A model generated the notes under the pieces. That model was not told the DNA's origin and made no database searches. It saw nothing but the letters and a program-made list of their open reading frames with translations. A stretch of DNA of 64,000 nucleotides, taken from Klebsiella michiganensis (GTDB lineage: Bacteria; Pseudomonadota; Gammaproteobacteria; Enterobacterales; Enterobacteriaceae). The stretch covers positions 806,001 through 870,000 of the forward strand of contig CP011077.1 of NCBI GenBank assembly GCA_000963575.1, written 5' to 3'. This document shows positions 1-8,058 of this stretch, in pieces. How positions within the stretch are numbered: the stretch's first letter is position 1; the number at the start of each line of letters is the position of its first letter. A program made the position numbers and the translations under genes.

Positions 1-1
1 A

Positions 2-286
2 CTGGATATTTACAGTCCCTTACTCGAGCTTTCAACGGAAGACTTCACGGAGCTGGTGGATAAGGAAAGCCTGCGCCGTCTGCCTATTGAATCACGACTT
101 TTCCACAAACTTTCAACTAAACATAGGCTTGCTTATGTGGAAGCGGTGAACGCTTTGCACCCGTCAAGCCTTGATTTTTCGGTGTGGGAATACTATTTCC
201 GTGCAAGGCTTATTCAGGATTACATCAGCGGAATGACCGATTTATATGCCTGGGATGAGTATCGACGCCTGATGGCGGTGGAGTGA
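2..286 (+). CDS. dgt: dGTP triphosphohydrolase, C-terminal part
   Basis: Only the last 94 codons are inside the window; the reading frame is already open at base 2. The C-terminal residues, including GMTDLYAWDEYRRLMAVE, match the end of E. coli Dgt, an HD-domain enzyme that cleaves dGTP to deoxyguanosine and triphosphate. The HD catalytic motifs lie upstream of the window and cannot be checked. Position just upstream of degP in the same direction is the E. coli arrangement, which supports the call. The GTG at 56 is an internal valine codon, not a start. Confidence 0.9.
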   Translation: MDIYSPLLELSTEDFTELVDKESLRRLPIESRLFHKLSTKHRLAYVEAVNALHPSSLDFSVWEYYFRARLIQDYISGMTDLYAWDEYRRLMAVE

Positions 287-350
287 GTTTTCTCGGGAGT
301 TTTGTAAAGATGGACAATAAATTTTTACTTTTTCCATGCACTTAAGCGCT

Positions 351-377
351 GAACTTAGCGCGTAAACTTCACTCTGA
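351..377 (+). promoter_or_regulatory. sigma-E promoter of degP
   Basis: GAACTT (351-356) and TCTGA (373-377) are separated by exactly 16 bp, the known sigma-E pattern and the one found before E. coli degP. Transcription would start near 383, about 45 bp before the ATG. This ties degP to the envelope stress response. A single GTAAA half-site at 304-308 could belong to a CpxR box, but I see no convincing second half. Confidence 0.88.
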
Positions 378-428
378 ATGGTGTACCAACACAGCAATTT
401 TGCGTTATTTGAAAGTTGAGATGATTCC

Positions 429-1871
429 ATGAAAAAAACCACGTTAGCAATGAGTGCGCTGGCTCTTAGTCTGGGTTTGGCGCTGAGTCCGATGTCTGCC
501 TCCGCCGCTGAGACGGCCTCTTCCGCATCTGCTGCGCAGCCGCTGCCGAGCCTTGCGCCGATGCTGGAGCAGGTTATGCCTTCAGTGGTGAGTATCAACG
601 TTGAAGGGAGCACAACGGTAAATACTCCGCGTATGGGGCGTAATTTCCAGCAATTCTTCGGTGATAACTCACCGTTCTGCCAGGACGGTTCGCCGTTCCA
701 GAGTTCACCTTTCTGCCAGGGCGGTGGCGCTCAGGGCGGGGGTGACGGTGGCAGCCAGCAGCAGAAGTTTATGGCCCTGGGTTCTGGGGTAATTATTGAT
801 GCTGCGAAAGGCTATGTCGTGACCAACAACCACGTAGTCGATAACGCTAACGTGATTAAAGTTCAGCTGAGCGATGGCCGTAAGTTTGACGCCAAAGTGG
901 TGGGTAAAGACCCGCGCTCCGATATCGCGCTTATTCAGCTGCAGGATCCTAAAAACCTGACGGCGATCAAAATTGCCGACTCCGACGCGCTGCGCGTGGG
1001 GGACTACACCGTAGCCATCGGTAACCCATATGGTCTGGGCGAAACCGTGACCTCCGGTATTGTTTCTGCGCTGGGCCGTAGCGGCCTGAACGTGGAAAAC
1101 TACGAGAACTTTATCCAGACCGATGCCGCTATCAACCGCGGTAACTCCGGCGGGGCGCTGGTTAACCTGAACGGCGAGCTTATCGGTATCAACACGGCGA
1201 TTCTGGCCCCGGACGGCGGTAACATCGGTATCGGCTTTGCTATCCCGAGTAACATGGTGAAAAACCTGACCGCTCAGATGGTGCAGTACGGTCAGGTCCG
1301 TCGCGGCGAGCTGGGGATTATGGGCACTGAGCTGAACTCCGAACTGGCGAAAGCGATGAAAGTCGACGCCCAGCGCGGCGCGTTTGTCAGCCAGGTTATG
1401 CCTAACTCCTCCGCAGCGAAAGCGGGCATTAAGGCCGGGGATGTGATTGCTTCCCTGAATAATAAGCCTATCAGCAGCTTTGCGGCGCTGCGTGCAGAAG
1501 TGGGTTCTATGCCGGTGGGCAGCAAAATTTCGCTGGGCCTGCTGCGCGACGGTAAGCCAGTTACAGTGAGTCTGGAACTGCAGCAAAGCACTCAGAACCA
1601 GGTTGATGCCGCCACTATCTTCACCGGTATCGAAGGCGCCGAGATGAGTAACCGCGGTGGTAAAGATCAGAAAGGTGTGCAGGTCACCAGCGTGAAGCCG
1701 AATACCCCGGCAGCGCGTATTGGCCTGAAAAAAGGTGACATCATTGTTGGCGTAAACCAGCAGGCAGTGAACAACATCGCTGAGCTGCGTAAGGTGATGG
1801 ACAGCAAGCCGTCGGTGATGGCGCTGAGCATTCAGCGTGGTGATTCGTCGATTTACCTGCTGATGCAGTAA
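429..1871 (+). CDS. degP: periplasmic serine protease/chaperone DegP (HtrA)
   Basis: DegP degrades or refolds misfolded proteins in the periplasm and forms hexamers and larger cages. The 480-residue product (E. coli 474) has a signal peptide ending near ASA-A (about residue 26), a trypsin-like domain, and two PDZ domains (about 285-375 and 390-475). The catalytic triad reads clearly: His135 in TNNHVVD, Asp165 in DPRSDIALI and Ser240 in NRGNSGGAL. A cysteine-containing, glycine-rich LA loop (about 80-112) precedes the strand leading to the triad. A sigma-E promoter lies upstream and a strong terminator follows. Start chosen at the only ATG with a proper signal peptide. Confidence 0.97.
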   Translation: MKKTTLAMSALALSLGLALSPMSASAAETASSASAAQPLPSLAPMLEQVMPSVVSINVEGSTTVNTPRMGRNFQQFFGDNSPFCQDGSPFQSSPFCQGGGAQGGGDGGSQQQKFMALGSGVIIDAAKGYVVTNNHVVDNANVIKVQLSDGRKFDAKVVGKDPRSDIALIQLQDPKNLTAIKIADSDALRVGDYTVAIGNPYGLGETVTSGIVSALGRSGLNVENYENFIQTDAAINRGNSGGALVNLNGELIGINTAILAPDGGNIGIGFAIPSNMVKNLTAQMVQYGQVRRGELGIMGTELNSELAKAMKVDAQRGAFVSQVMPNSSAAKAGIKAGDVIASLNNKPISSFAALRAEVGSMPVGSKISLGLLRDGKPVTVSLELQQSTQNQVDAATIFTGIEGAEMSNRGGKDQKGVQVTSVKPNTPAARIGLKKGDIIVGVNQQAVNNIAELRKVMDSKPSVMALSIQRGDSSIYLLMQ

Positions 1872-1890
1872 TCTCTGTGTAGCATTAAAA

Positions 1891-1916
1891 AGGGCCGCAA
1901 ACGCGGCCCTTTTTTT
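1891..1916 (+). terminator. degP terminator
   Basis: AGGGCCGC, a short loop and GCGGCCCT, followed by a run of seven T, 20 bp after the degP stop codon. Confidence 0.9.
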
Positions 1917-1929
1917 ATGGCTTTCTGAA

Positions 1930-2319
1930 CTACTTGTTGCGGGTCAGTTTTTCCAGATCGGATTCAATTTCGCTGATCTTGTTGGTCACCACGGATTCGA
2001 GGTGGCGCAGATCGTCGAGGATCTTACGCTTCAGATCGACTTCGGTGCGATCGCGCTGGCAAAGCTGATCGAGTTCATCGATGACATAGCGCAGGTTGGG
2101 GCTTATCTCCTGCACTTCTTTGTAGCCCTGGCCTACGCCATCGGCAACCACGGTTTTGCGCTGGCGTGGGTATTTAAACTTCACGCTTTTGGCAAAAAAC
2201 TCGCCCTTATCCTTCTGGAAATAGACTTTCAGGATATCGTTGTTGGCTTCCTGCCGGAGGCTGTAACGATCGATTTCATCAGGATTGGTAATACCCAGAC
2301 TTTTTAAATTATCGTACAT
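1930..2319 (-). CDS. yaeH: UPF0325 family protein YaeH
   Basis: A 129-residue soluble protein nearly identical to E. coli YaeH (UPF0325/DUF3461), a small conserved gammaproteobacterial protein of unknown function. It has no signal peptide or membrane segment. The C-terminal third (about 85-129) is charged and probably a long helix. It sits between degP and dapD as in E. coli, but the cdaR and yaeI genes that flank it there are absent. No function can be assigned from the sequence. Confidence 0.93.
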   Translation of the reverse strand: MYDNLKSLGITNPDEIDRYSLRQEANNDILKVYFQKDKGEFFAKSVKFKYPRQRKTVVADGVGQGYKEVQEISPNLRYVIDELDQLCQRDRTEVDLKRKILDDLRHLESVVTNKISEIESDLEKLTRNK

Positions 2320-2391
2320 AAGCGGTACCCTTAAATATCAATAACCATTAGAGAGTTAACGGAAAATTCCTTTTCCGCTAGTGCCAGATGC

Positions 2392-2417
2392 AAAAAAGGC
2401 GGGATAACCCGCCTTTT
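2392..2417 (-). terminator. dapD terminator
   Basis: Read on the minus strand, GGCGGG-TTAT-CCCGCC followed by six T, 13 bp beyond the dapD stop codon. Confidence 0.85.
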
Positions 2418-2429
2418 GGTGCAAAAAAC

Positions 2430-3254
2430 TTAGTCGATGGTGCGCAGCAGTTCGTTGATGCCCACCTTACCGCGGGTTTTGGCGTCTACTTTCTTCACAA
2501 TCACCGCACAGTACAGGCTGTACGAACCGTCTTTCGAAGGCAGGTTGCCAGAAACGACAACGGAGCCTGCTGGTACACGGCCATAGTGGACTTCACCGGT
2601 TTCACGGTCATAGATACGGGTGCTCTGGCCGATGTAAACGCCCATGGAGATAACGGAACCCTCTTCAACAATCACGCCTTCAACCACTTCGGAACGCGCG
2701 CCGATGAAGCAGTTGTCTTCAATGATGGTTGGGTTGGCCTGCAGCGGCTCGAGCACGCCACCAATGCCGACACCGCCGGACAGGTGAACGTTTTTACCGA
2801 TCTGCGCACAAGAGCCTACGGTCGCCCAGGTGTCGACCATGGTGCCTTCATCCACATAAGCACCGATATTCACGTAGGAAGGCATCAGCACGGTGTTACG
2901 TGCGATGAACGCGCCCTGGCGTACTGCCGCCGGTGGCACAACGCGGAAACCTTCTTTCTGGAAACGCGCTTCGTCGTAGTCGGCGAATTTCATCGGGACT
3001 TTATCGAAATAGCGGCTTTCGGCGCCTTCGATCACTTTGTTGTCGTTAATGCGGAAAGAAAGCAGTACCGCCTTCTTCAGCCACTGGTGGGTAACCCACT
3101 GGCCATCAATTTTTTCAGCAACGCGCAGCGCACCGCTGTCGAGCAGGGCAATCACCTGATTTACCGCTTCGCGGGTCACGGTATCAACATTTGCCGGGGT
3201 GATCTCGGCGCGACGCTCGAAAGCGGATTCGATTACATTTTGTAGCTGCTGCAT
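2430..3254 (-). CDS. dapD: 2,3,4,5-tetrahydropyridine-2,6-dicarboxylate N-succinyltransferase
   Basis: DapD transfers succinyl from succinyl-CoA to tetrahydrodipicolinate in the lysine/diaminopimelate pathway, feeding both lysine and peptidoglycan. The 274-residue product is almost identical to E. coli DapD; the central region (about 100-230) is a left-handed parallel beta-helix made of hexapeptide repeats, and the end GKVGINELLRTID matches. An in-frame ATG three codons upstream exists, but AGGAA abuts it directly; the MQQLQ start has that Shine-Dalgarno at a normal distance and equals the E. coli start. A near-perfect palindrome lies upstream at 3296-3318. Confidence 0.97.
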   Translation of the reverse strand: MQQLQNVIESAFERRAEITPANVDTVTREAVNQVIALLDSGALRVAEKIDGQWVTHQWLKKAVLLSFRINDNKVIEGAESRYFDKVPMKFADYDEARFQKEGFRVVPPAAVRQGAFIARNTVLMPSYVNIGAYVDEGTMVDTWATVGSCAQIGKNVHLSGGVGIGGVLEPLQANPTIIEDNCFIGARSEVVEGVIVEEGSVISMGVYIGQSTRIYDRETGEVHYGRVPAGSVVVSGNLPSKDGSYSLYCAVIVKKVDAKTRGKVGINELLRTID

Positions 3255-3295
3255 GATGAACATTTCCTGATTGTGACTTACCTTTCACCTTTTGG

Positions 3296-3318
3296 GCGAC
3301 AATCAACTTGACTGTCGC
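3296..3318. repeat. 23-bp palindrome upstream of dapD
   Basis: The two arms of this 23-bp site around a central C pair at 10 of 11 positions (outer arms GCGACA and TGTCGC). It lies 42 bp upstream of the dapD start and 34 bp beyond the glnD stop. It may be a protein-binding site or an RNA hairpin in the dapD leader; nothing in the sequence decides which. Confidence 0.5.
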
Positions 3319-3351
3319 TCGCGGGCTAAAAAGGTAAAAAATAAAAGACCG

Positions 3352-6024
3352 TTATTTATCGTTTGGATTAAGGGCCGCTGTCAACCGTTGCTGCACTTCC
3401 TGCTGGAGCACATTATTAAGTGCACGCCGGTCTGCGGTCGCGATTATAAATAAATCTTCTACTCGCTCACCAATTGTCGTAATTCTCGCCCCATAGAGCG
3501 AAATACCGAGGTCGGCGAACACTTCGCCCACCCTTGCCAAAAGGCCTGGCTGATCGAGCGCAATCAGCTCAAGGAATGTTCGTCTGTCGGTGTGCGTTGG
3601 CAGGAAGTTAACTTCGGTATCGACGGTAAAGTGGCGCAGTTTTGCCGACTGGCGACGCGGCTGCGGTGGCTGCCAGGTCGTCTGGGTGATCGCTTGTTCG
3701 AGGCTGTGGCGAATAATATTGTGCCTATCGACAGACAGCGGGCTGCCGTCGGGCTCAAGCACGATAAAGGTGTCCATCGCCATACCGTCGCGGGTGGTGA
3801 AGATCTGCGCATCGTGAACGCTGAGGTTACGGCGGTCGAGTTCGGCACAGACGGCGGCAAACAGATAAGGCCTGTCGGGGCTCCAGATAAAGATCTCTGT
3901 GCCGCCGCGCGTTGCCTGCGGGCTAAGCAGGATCATCGGCTGGCTGAGATCGTGCTTCAGTAAGTGCCGGGCATGCCAGGCTATCTGGTTTGGCGTATGG
4001 CGAACAAAATAGTTCGCCCGGCAGCGTGCCCAGATGTGGTGCAGGGCTTCCTCATTAATGTTGTCCATCCGCAGCAGCGCAAGCGCCTGAAGCTGATGGT
4101 GACGAACGCGTTCGCGCATATCCGGACTGTTTTGCATCCCGCGGCGCAGCTGTTTCTCAGTGGCAAAGTACAGTTCACGCAGCAGGCTCTGCTTCCAGCT
4201 GTTCCACAGCGTTTCGTTAGTGGCACAGATATCCGCCACCGTCAGGCAAACCAGATAACGCAGACGGTTTTCGGTCTGAACCTCTTCGGCAAACTGCTTA
4301 ATGACTTCAGGATCCTGAATATCACGGCGCTGGGCCGTGACGGACATCAGCAAATGCTGGCGGACCAGCCACGCAACCAACTGGGTTTCCCGGGAGTTCA
4401 GGCCATGAAGCTCGGCAAACTTCAGCACGTCCTGCGCGCCCAGCACGGAATGATCGCCGCCACGCCCTTTGGCGATATCGTGAAAGAGGGCGGCGATTAA
4501 GATCAGCTCAGGATGGGAAAGACGCGGCCAGAGATCGACACACAGCGGGTGCTTCGCGCGCGTTTCTTCTTTCGCGAAGCTTTCCAGCTTTTGCAGAACG
4601 CGAATAGTGTGTTCATCCACGGTGTAGGCGTGGAACAGGTCAAACTGCATCTGGCCGACAATGTGCGACCACTGCGGCATATAGGCCCACAGCACGCTAT
4701 GGCGATGCATCGGCACCAGCGCACGGCTTACCGCGCCGGGGTGACGCAGCATCACCAGAAACAGCTCGCGGGCTTCTGGAATGTAGCACAGCGGTTGGGT
4801 CAGGTGACGGCGGGCATGGCGGAGGTGGCGCAGCGTTGTAGAGTAAATGCCGGTAATGTCGCGGTTACGCACCATCATGTAAAACATGCGCAGAATAGCC
4901 TGCGGCTCGCGCATAAAGAGGGTTTCGTCCCGCAGATCAATCAGCGTGCCGCGCAGCTGGAAGTCATCATCCAGCGGGCGCGGTTTTTCGCTGGCGTCCA
5001 GCGCCAGGATGGCTTCGTCGAAAAGCTGCAAAAGCATTTGATTCAGTTCACCCACGCGGCGGGTGACGCGGTAGAAGTCCTTCATCATGTGTTCGACCGG
5101 CTCGTTGCCTTCGCCGCTGTAATGCAGGCGCTGAGCCACGCTAAGCTGGCGATCAAACAGCAGCCGGTTGTCGTAGCGATTGACTTCCAGGTGCAGGGCA
5201 AAGCGAATGCGCCACAATAAATGCTGGCATTCATCAAGCTCTTTGCGCTCCGCTTCGGTCAGGAAGCCAAAGTCTACCATTTCGCCCATGGAGGTTGCGC
5301 CGAAGTGACGGCGGGCAACCCACTGCAGCGTGTGAATGTCACGCAGGCCGCCGGGGCTGCTTTTGATGTCGGGCTCAAGGTTGTAGCTGGTGCCGTGATA
5401 GCGCTGGTGACGCTCGTTTTGCTCTTCAACCTTGGCGGCAAAGAACTTTGCTGATGGCCAGAAGCCCTCGCTGAAGATATGTTTCTGGAGCTCGAGGAAC
5501 AGGGCGACGTCGCCAATCAACAAGCGAGATTCGATGAGGTTAGTGGCGACGGTCAGGTCTGATAAGCCTTCCAGCAGGCACTCTTCCAGCGTGCGTACGC
5601 TGTGGCCCACTTCCAGCTTCACGTCCCAAAGCAGGGTCAGCAGCTCACCGATACTCTGCGCCTGGGCGTCCGTCAGCCGTTTTCGGCTCAGGATCAGCAG
5701 GTCGATATCCGACAGCGGGTGAAGCTCTGCGCGGCCGTAGCCGCCCACGGCAACCAGCGCCGCTTCTGGAACATCAGCAAAGCCGTAGGCAATCCACAGC
5801 CGCTGGAGCAACTGGTCGATAAATTCGGTGCGGGCTTCAATCAGCCGTTCAGCGGAAACGCCGCTATCGAAGGCCTTACCCAGCCATTTCTGGAAGGTGT
5901 CTAAGTGCGACTTGATGTCCGCGCAATTAAGTTCGGCTTCCTGCCAGCTGTTTGGATAGTCCGGCTGGCCGGAGATCTCGGGTTCGGTGGTGTTGGCAAA
6001 CTGCTCTGGCAAAGCTGGACTCAT
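3352..6024 (-). CDS. glnD: bifunctional PII uridylyltransferase/uridylyl-removing enzyme
   Basis: GlnD senses glutamine and adds or removes UMP on the PII proteins GlnB/GlnK, setting nitrogen-responsive transcription and glutamine synthetase activity. The 890-residue length equals E. coli GlnD. Domains in order: nucleotidyltransferase with GGYGRAELHPLSDID at 94-108, an HD domain for UMP removal with ALFHDIAKGRGGDHS near 510-525, and two C-terminal ACT domains (about 705-785 and 815-890) that bind glutamine. It lies between map and dapD as in E. coli. The context matters here because the hpx genes at the other end of the window serve nitrogen scavenging. Confidence 0.97.
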   Translation of the reverse strand: MSPALPEQFANTTEPEISGQPDYPNSWQEAELNCADIKSHLDTFQKWLGKAFDSGVSAERLIEARTEFIDQLLQRLWIAYGFADVPEAALVAVGGYGRAELHPLSDIDLLILSRKRLTDAQAQSIGELLTLLWDVKLEVGHSVRTLEECLLEGLSDLTVATNLIESRLLIGDVALFLELQKHIFSEGFWPSAKFFAAKVEEQNERHQRYHGTSYNLEPDIKSSPGGLRDIHTLQWVARRHFGATSMGEMVDFGFLTEAERKELDECQHLLWRIRFALHLEVNRYDNRLLFDRQLSVAQRLHYSGEGNEPVEHMMKDFYRVTRRVGELNQMLLQLFDEAILALDASEKPRPLDDDFQLRGTLIDLRDETLFMREPQAILRMFYMMVRNRDITGIYSTTLRHLRHARRHLTQPLCYIPEARELFLVMLRHPGAVSRALVPMHRHSVLWAYMPQWSHIVGQMQFDLFHAYTVDEHTIRVLQKLESFAKEETRAKHPLCVDLWPRLSHPELILIAALFHDIAKGRGGDHSVLGAQDVLKFAELHGLNSRETQLVAWLVRQHLLMSVTAQRRDIQDPEVIKQFAEEVQTENRLRYLVCLTVADICATNETLWNSWKQSLLRELYFATEKQLRRGMQNSPDMRERVRHHQLQALALLRMDNINEEALHHIWARCRANYFVRHTPNQIAWHARHLLKHDLSQPMILLSPQATRGGTEIFIWSPDRPYLFAAVCAELDRRNLSVHDAQIFTTRDGMAMDTFIVLEPDGSPLSVDRHNIIRHSLEQAITQTTWQPPQPRRQSAKLRHFTVDTEVNFLPTHTDRRTFLELIALDQPGLLARVGEVFADLGISLYGARITTIGERVEDLFIIATADRRALNNVLQQEVQQRLTAALNPNDK

Positions 6025-6038
6025 TGTGCGCTACCCAT

Positions 6039-6064
6039 AAAAAAAGCCGGCTCAGGGCCGGCTT
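6039..6064 (-). terminator. map terminator
   Basis: On the minus strand GCCGGC-CCTGA-GCCGGC is followed by a run of seven T, between the map stop and the glnD start. It implies that glnD has its own promoter. Confidence 0.8.
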
Positions 6065-6088
6065 AGATTGCTGACTGACGTCAGGGCA

Positions 6089-6883
6089 TCATTCGTTGTG
6101 CGAAATTACTGCTGGGATGGTGTCATCTTTACGCAGGGTCATAATCTCGCAGCCGTTCTCCGTCACCACAATAGTATGCTCGTATTGAGCAGACAAGCTG
6201 CGATCTTTGGTTTTCACCGTCCAGCCGTCTTTCATGGTGCGAATGCGGTAATCACCGGCGTTGACCATCGGTTCAATAGTGAAGGTCATGCCCGGCTGAA
6301 GAACAACGCCGCCGTCGTCTGCATCATAGTGAAGTACCTGCGGTTCTTCATGGAACACGCGGCCAATGCCGTGGCCACAGTACTCACGCACTACGGAGAA
6401 ACCTTCTGCTTCAACGAACTTCTGAATTGCCGCGCCAAGGGTGCGCAGGCGGATACCTGGTTTCACCATGCGCAGCGCCAGATAGAGGCTTTCCTGGGTG
6501 ATGCGGCAGAGACGCTCGCCGAGAATCGTTGGTTTGCCCACGATGAACATTTTGGAGGTGTCGCCGTGGTATTCATCTTTGATAACGGTAACGTCGATGT
6601 TGACGATATCGCCGTCTTTCAGCGCTTTTTCATCGTCCGGAATGCCGTGGCAAACCACTTCGTTGATGGAGATGCAGACGGATTTTGGGAAGCCGTGATA
6701 GCCCAGGCAGGCGGAAATGGCCTGCTGTTCATTCACGATGTAATCATTACAGATGCGATCCAGCTCGCCGGTGGTAATGCCCGGTTTAACGTGGGATTCG
6801 ATCATTTCCAGCACTTCGGCAGCCAGGCGGCCAGCGACGCGCATTTTTTCGATTTCTTCAGGTGTCTTAATTGAAATTGCCAT
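6089..6883 (-). CDS. map: methionine aminopeptidase type I
   Basis: Map removes the initiator methionine from nascent proteins when the second residue is small. The 264-residue product matches E. coli Map in length and sequence. It has the pita-bread fold signature CGHGIGRVFHEEP and the metal-binding ligands expected from the family (Asp97, Asp108, His171, Glu204, Glu235). It is divergent from rpsB, as in E. coli, where the two share an intergenic regulatory region. Essential in enterics. Confidence 0.97.
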   Translation of the reverse strand: MAISIKTPEEIEKMRVAGRLAAEVLEMIESHVKPGITTGELDRICNDYIVNEQQAISACLGYHGFPKSVCISINEVVCHGIPDDEKALKDGDIVNIDVTVIKDEYHGDTSKMFIVGKPTILGERLCRITQESLYLALRMVKPGIRLRTLGAAIQKFVEAEGFSVVREYCGHGIGRVFHEEPQVLHYDADDGGVVLQPGMTFTIEPMVNAGDYRIRTMKDGWTVKTKDRSLSAQYEHTIVVTENGCEIMTLRKDDTIPAVISHNE

Positions 6884-7006
6884 ATCAGATCCGCAGATGT
6901 CGATAACGTCGACATGAAATGAGCAGGGAAGTTGCCGTAATGGTATCAGGGGGGGCGTCTCCCTGCAAAATTGAGAATCATCAAGTGCGTATCACGGCAA
7001 CAACTA

Positions 7007-7036
7007 TTGGAGTCTGAGCGCCGTTTATGGTATAAA
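7007..7036 (+). promoter_or_regulatory. rpsB promoter
   Basis: TTGGAG (7007-7012), an 18-bp spacer and TATAAA (7031-7036), followed by a GC-rich discriminator (GCGCGCC). A GC-rich discriminator is typical of stringently controlled ribosomal promoters. The 314-bp map-rpsB gap otherwise holds the rpsB leader and no gene. Confidence 0.7.
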
Positions 7037-7059
7037 GCGCGCCGGACTTGTATTCCGAT

Positions 7060-7196
7060 TTTTCGGGTACAGCCAAATACGCTCACTTTGTGTAAATAAC
7101 ACACACGTATCGACACATATTCCGGGGTGCCCTTTGGGGTCGGCAATATGGGATACGTGGAGGCATAACCCCATACTTTATATAGAGGTTTTAAAA
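7060..7196 (+). ncRNA. rpsB leader (t44/tff-type RNA)
   Basis: The leader contains a conserved fold: GTATC (7107-7111) and CATATT (7116-7121) pair with AATATG (7145-7150) and GATAC (7152-7156) around an inner GGGGTGCCC region. The ACCCC stretch near 7168-7172 could form a pseudoknot with the GGGGT in the loop. This resembles the leader described in E. coli as the t44/tff RNA and as the S2 autoregulatory target. The ends of the RNA are approximate. Expected role: S2-mediated feedback on rpsB-tsf. Confidence 0.7.
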
Positions 7197-7197
7197 C

Positions 7198-7923
7198 ATG
7201 GCTACTGTTTCCATGCGCGACATGCTCAAGGCTGGTGTTCACTTTGGTCACCAGACCCGTTACTGGAACCCGAAAATGAAGCCTTTCATCTTCGGCGCAC
7301 GTAACAAGGTTCACATCATCAACCTTGAGAAAACTGTACCAATGTTCAACGAAGCTCTGGCTGAACTGAACAAGATTTCTTCTCGCAAAGGCAAAATCCT
7401 TTTCGTTGGTACTAAACGCGCTGCAAGCGAAGCGGTGAAAGACGCTGCTAACAGCTGCGATCAGTTCTTCGTGAACCATCGCTGGTTGGGCGGCATGCTG
7501 ACTAACTGGAAAACCGTTCGTCAGTCCATCAAACGTCTGAAAGACCTGGAAACTCAGGCTCAAGACGGTACTTTCGACAAGCTGACTAAGAAAGAAGCGC
7601 TGATGCGCACTCGTGAGCTGGACAAGCTGGAAAACAGCCTGGGCGGTATCAAAGACATGGGCGGCCTGCCGGACGCACTGTTTGTTATCGATGCCGATCA
7701 CGAGCACATCGCTATCAAAGAAGCAAACAACCTGGGTATCCCAGTATTTGCTATCGTTGATACCAACTCTGATCCGGACGGTGTTGATTTCGTTATCCCT
7801 GGTAACGACGATGCTATCCGTGCTGTTAGCCTGTACCTGGGCGCTGTAGCTGCAACCGTTCGTGAAGGCCGTTCTCAGGATCTGGCTTCCCAGGCGGAAG
7901 AAAGCTTCGTAGAAGCAGAATAA
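7198..7923 (+). CDS. rpsB: 30S ribosomal protein S2
   Basis: S2 sits on the back of the 30S subunit between head and body and is needed for S1 binding. The product is 241 residues as in E. coli and nearly identical, starting MATVSMRDMLKAGVHFGHQ. It is cotranscribed with tsf, with a leaky terminator between them. The upstream leader RNA probably mediates feedback by S2. Codon use is the strongly biased set of highly expressed genes, which also explains a long spurious open frame on the opposite strand. Confidence 0.98.
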   Translation: MATVSMRDMLKAGVHFGHQTRYWNPKMKPFIFGARNKVHIINLEKTVPMFNEALAELNKISSRKGKILFVGTKRAASEAVKDAANSCDQFFVNHRWLGGMLTNWKTVRQSIKRLKDLETQAQDGTFDKLTKKEALMRTRELDKLENSLGGIKDMGGLPDALFVIDADHEHIAIKEANNLGIPVFAIVDTNSDPDGVDFVIPGNDDAIRAVSLYLGAVAATVREGRSQDLASQAEESFVEAE

Positions 7924-7974
7924 TAAGGCACGCTCATTAGAGCCCTTATTTAACCAGGTAGTATCTAGTTTGGT

Positions 7975-8000
7975 TAGGGGCCTTTTTATGGCCCCTTTTT
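7975..8000 (+). terminator. rpsB-tsf intercistronic terminator
   Basis: AGGGGCC-TTTTTAT-GGCCCC followed by TTTTT, between rpsB and tsf. In E. coli this gap holds a partial terminator that lowers tsf transcription; the same role is inferred here. Confidence 0.8.
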
Positions 8001-8058
8001 CACTTTTAAGCCCGTCTGGCCAACGTGCCGGGCAGGCAACATCTCCGAGGATTTTAGA

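Noticed and set aside
242..613. 123-codon minus-strand frame across the degP promoter and start
   Set aside because: Covers the end of dgt, the sigma-E promoter and the degP signal sequence; no family resemblance.
705..1586. 293-codon open frame antisense to degP
   Set aside because: Entirely inside degP; no ribosome-binding site or domain, and the sense strand encodes an intact, conserved protease.
2388..3245. 285-codon plus-strand frame opposite dapD
   Set aside because: Shadow of the conserved dapD gene; it begins inside the dapD terminator and has no homology I can recognise.
6068..6874. 268-codon plus-strand frame opposite map
   Set aside because: Shadow of map; same reasoning as for the dapD mirror frame.
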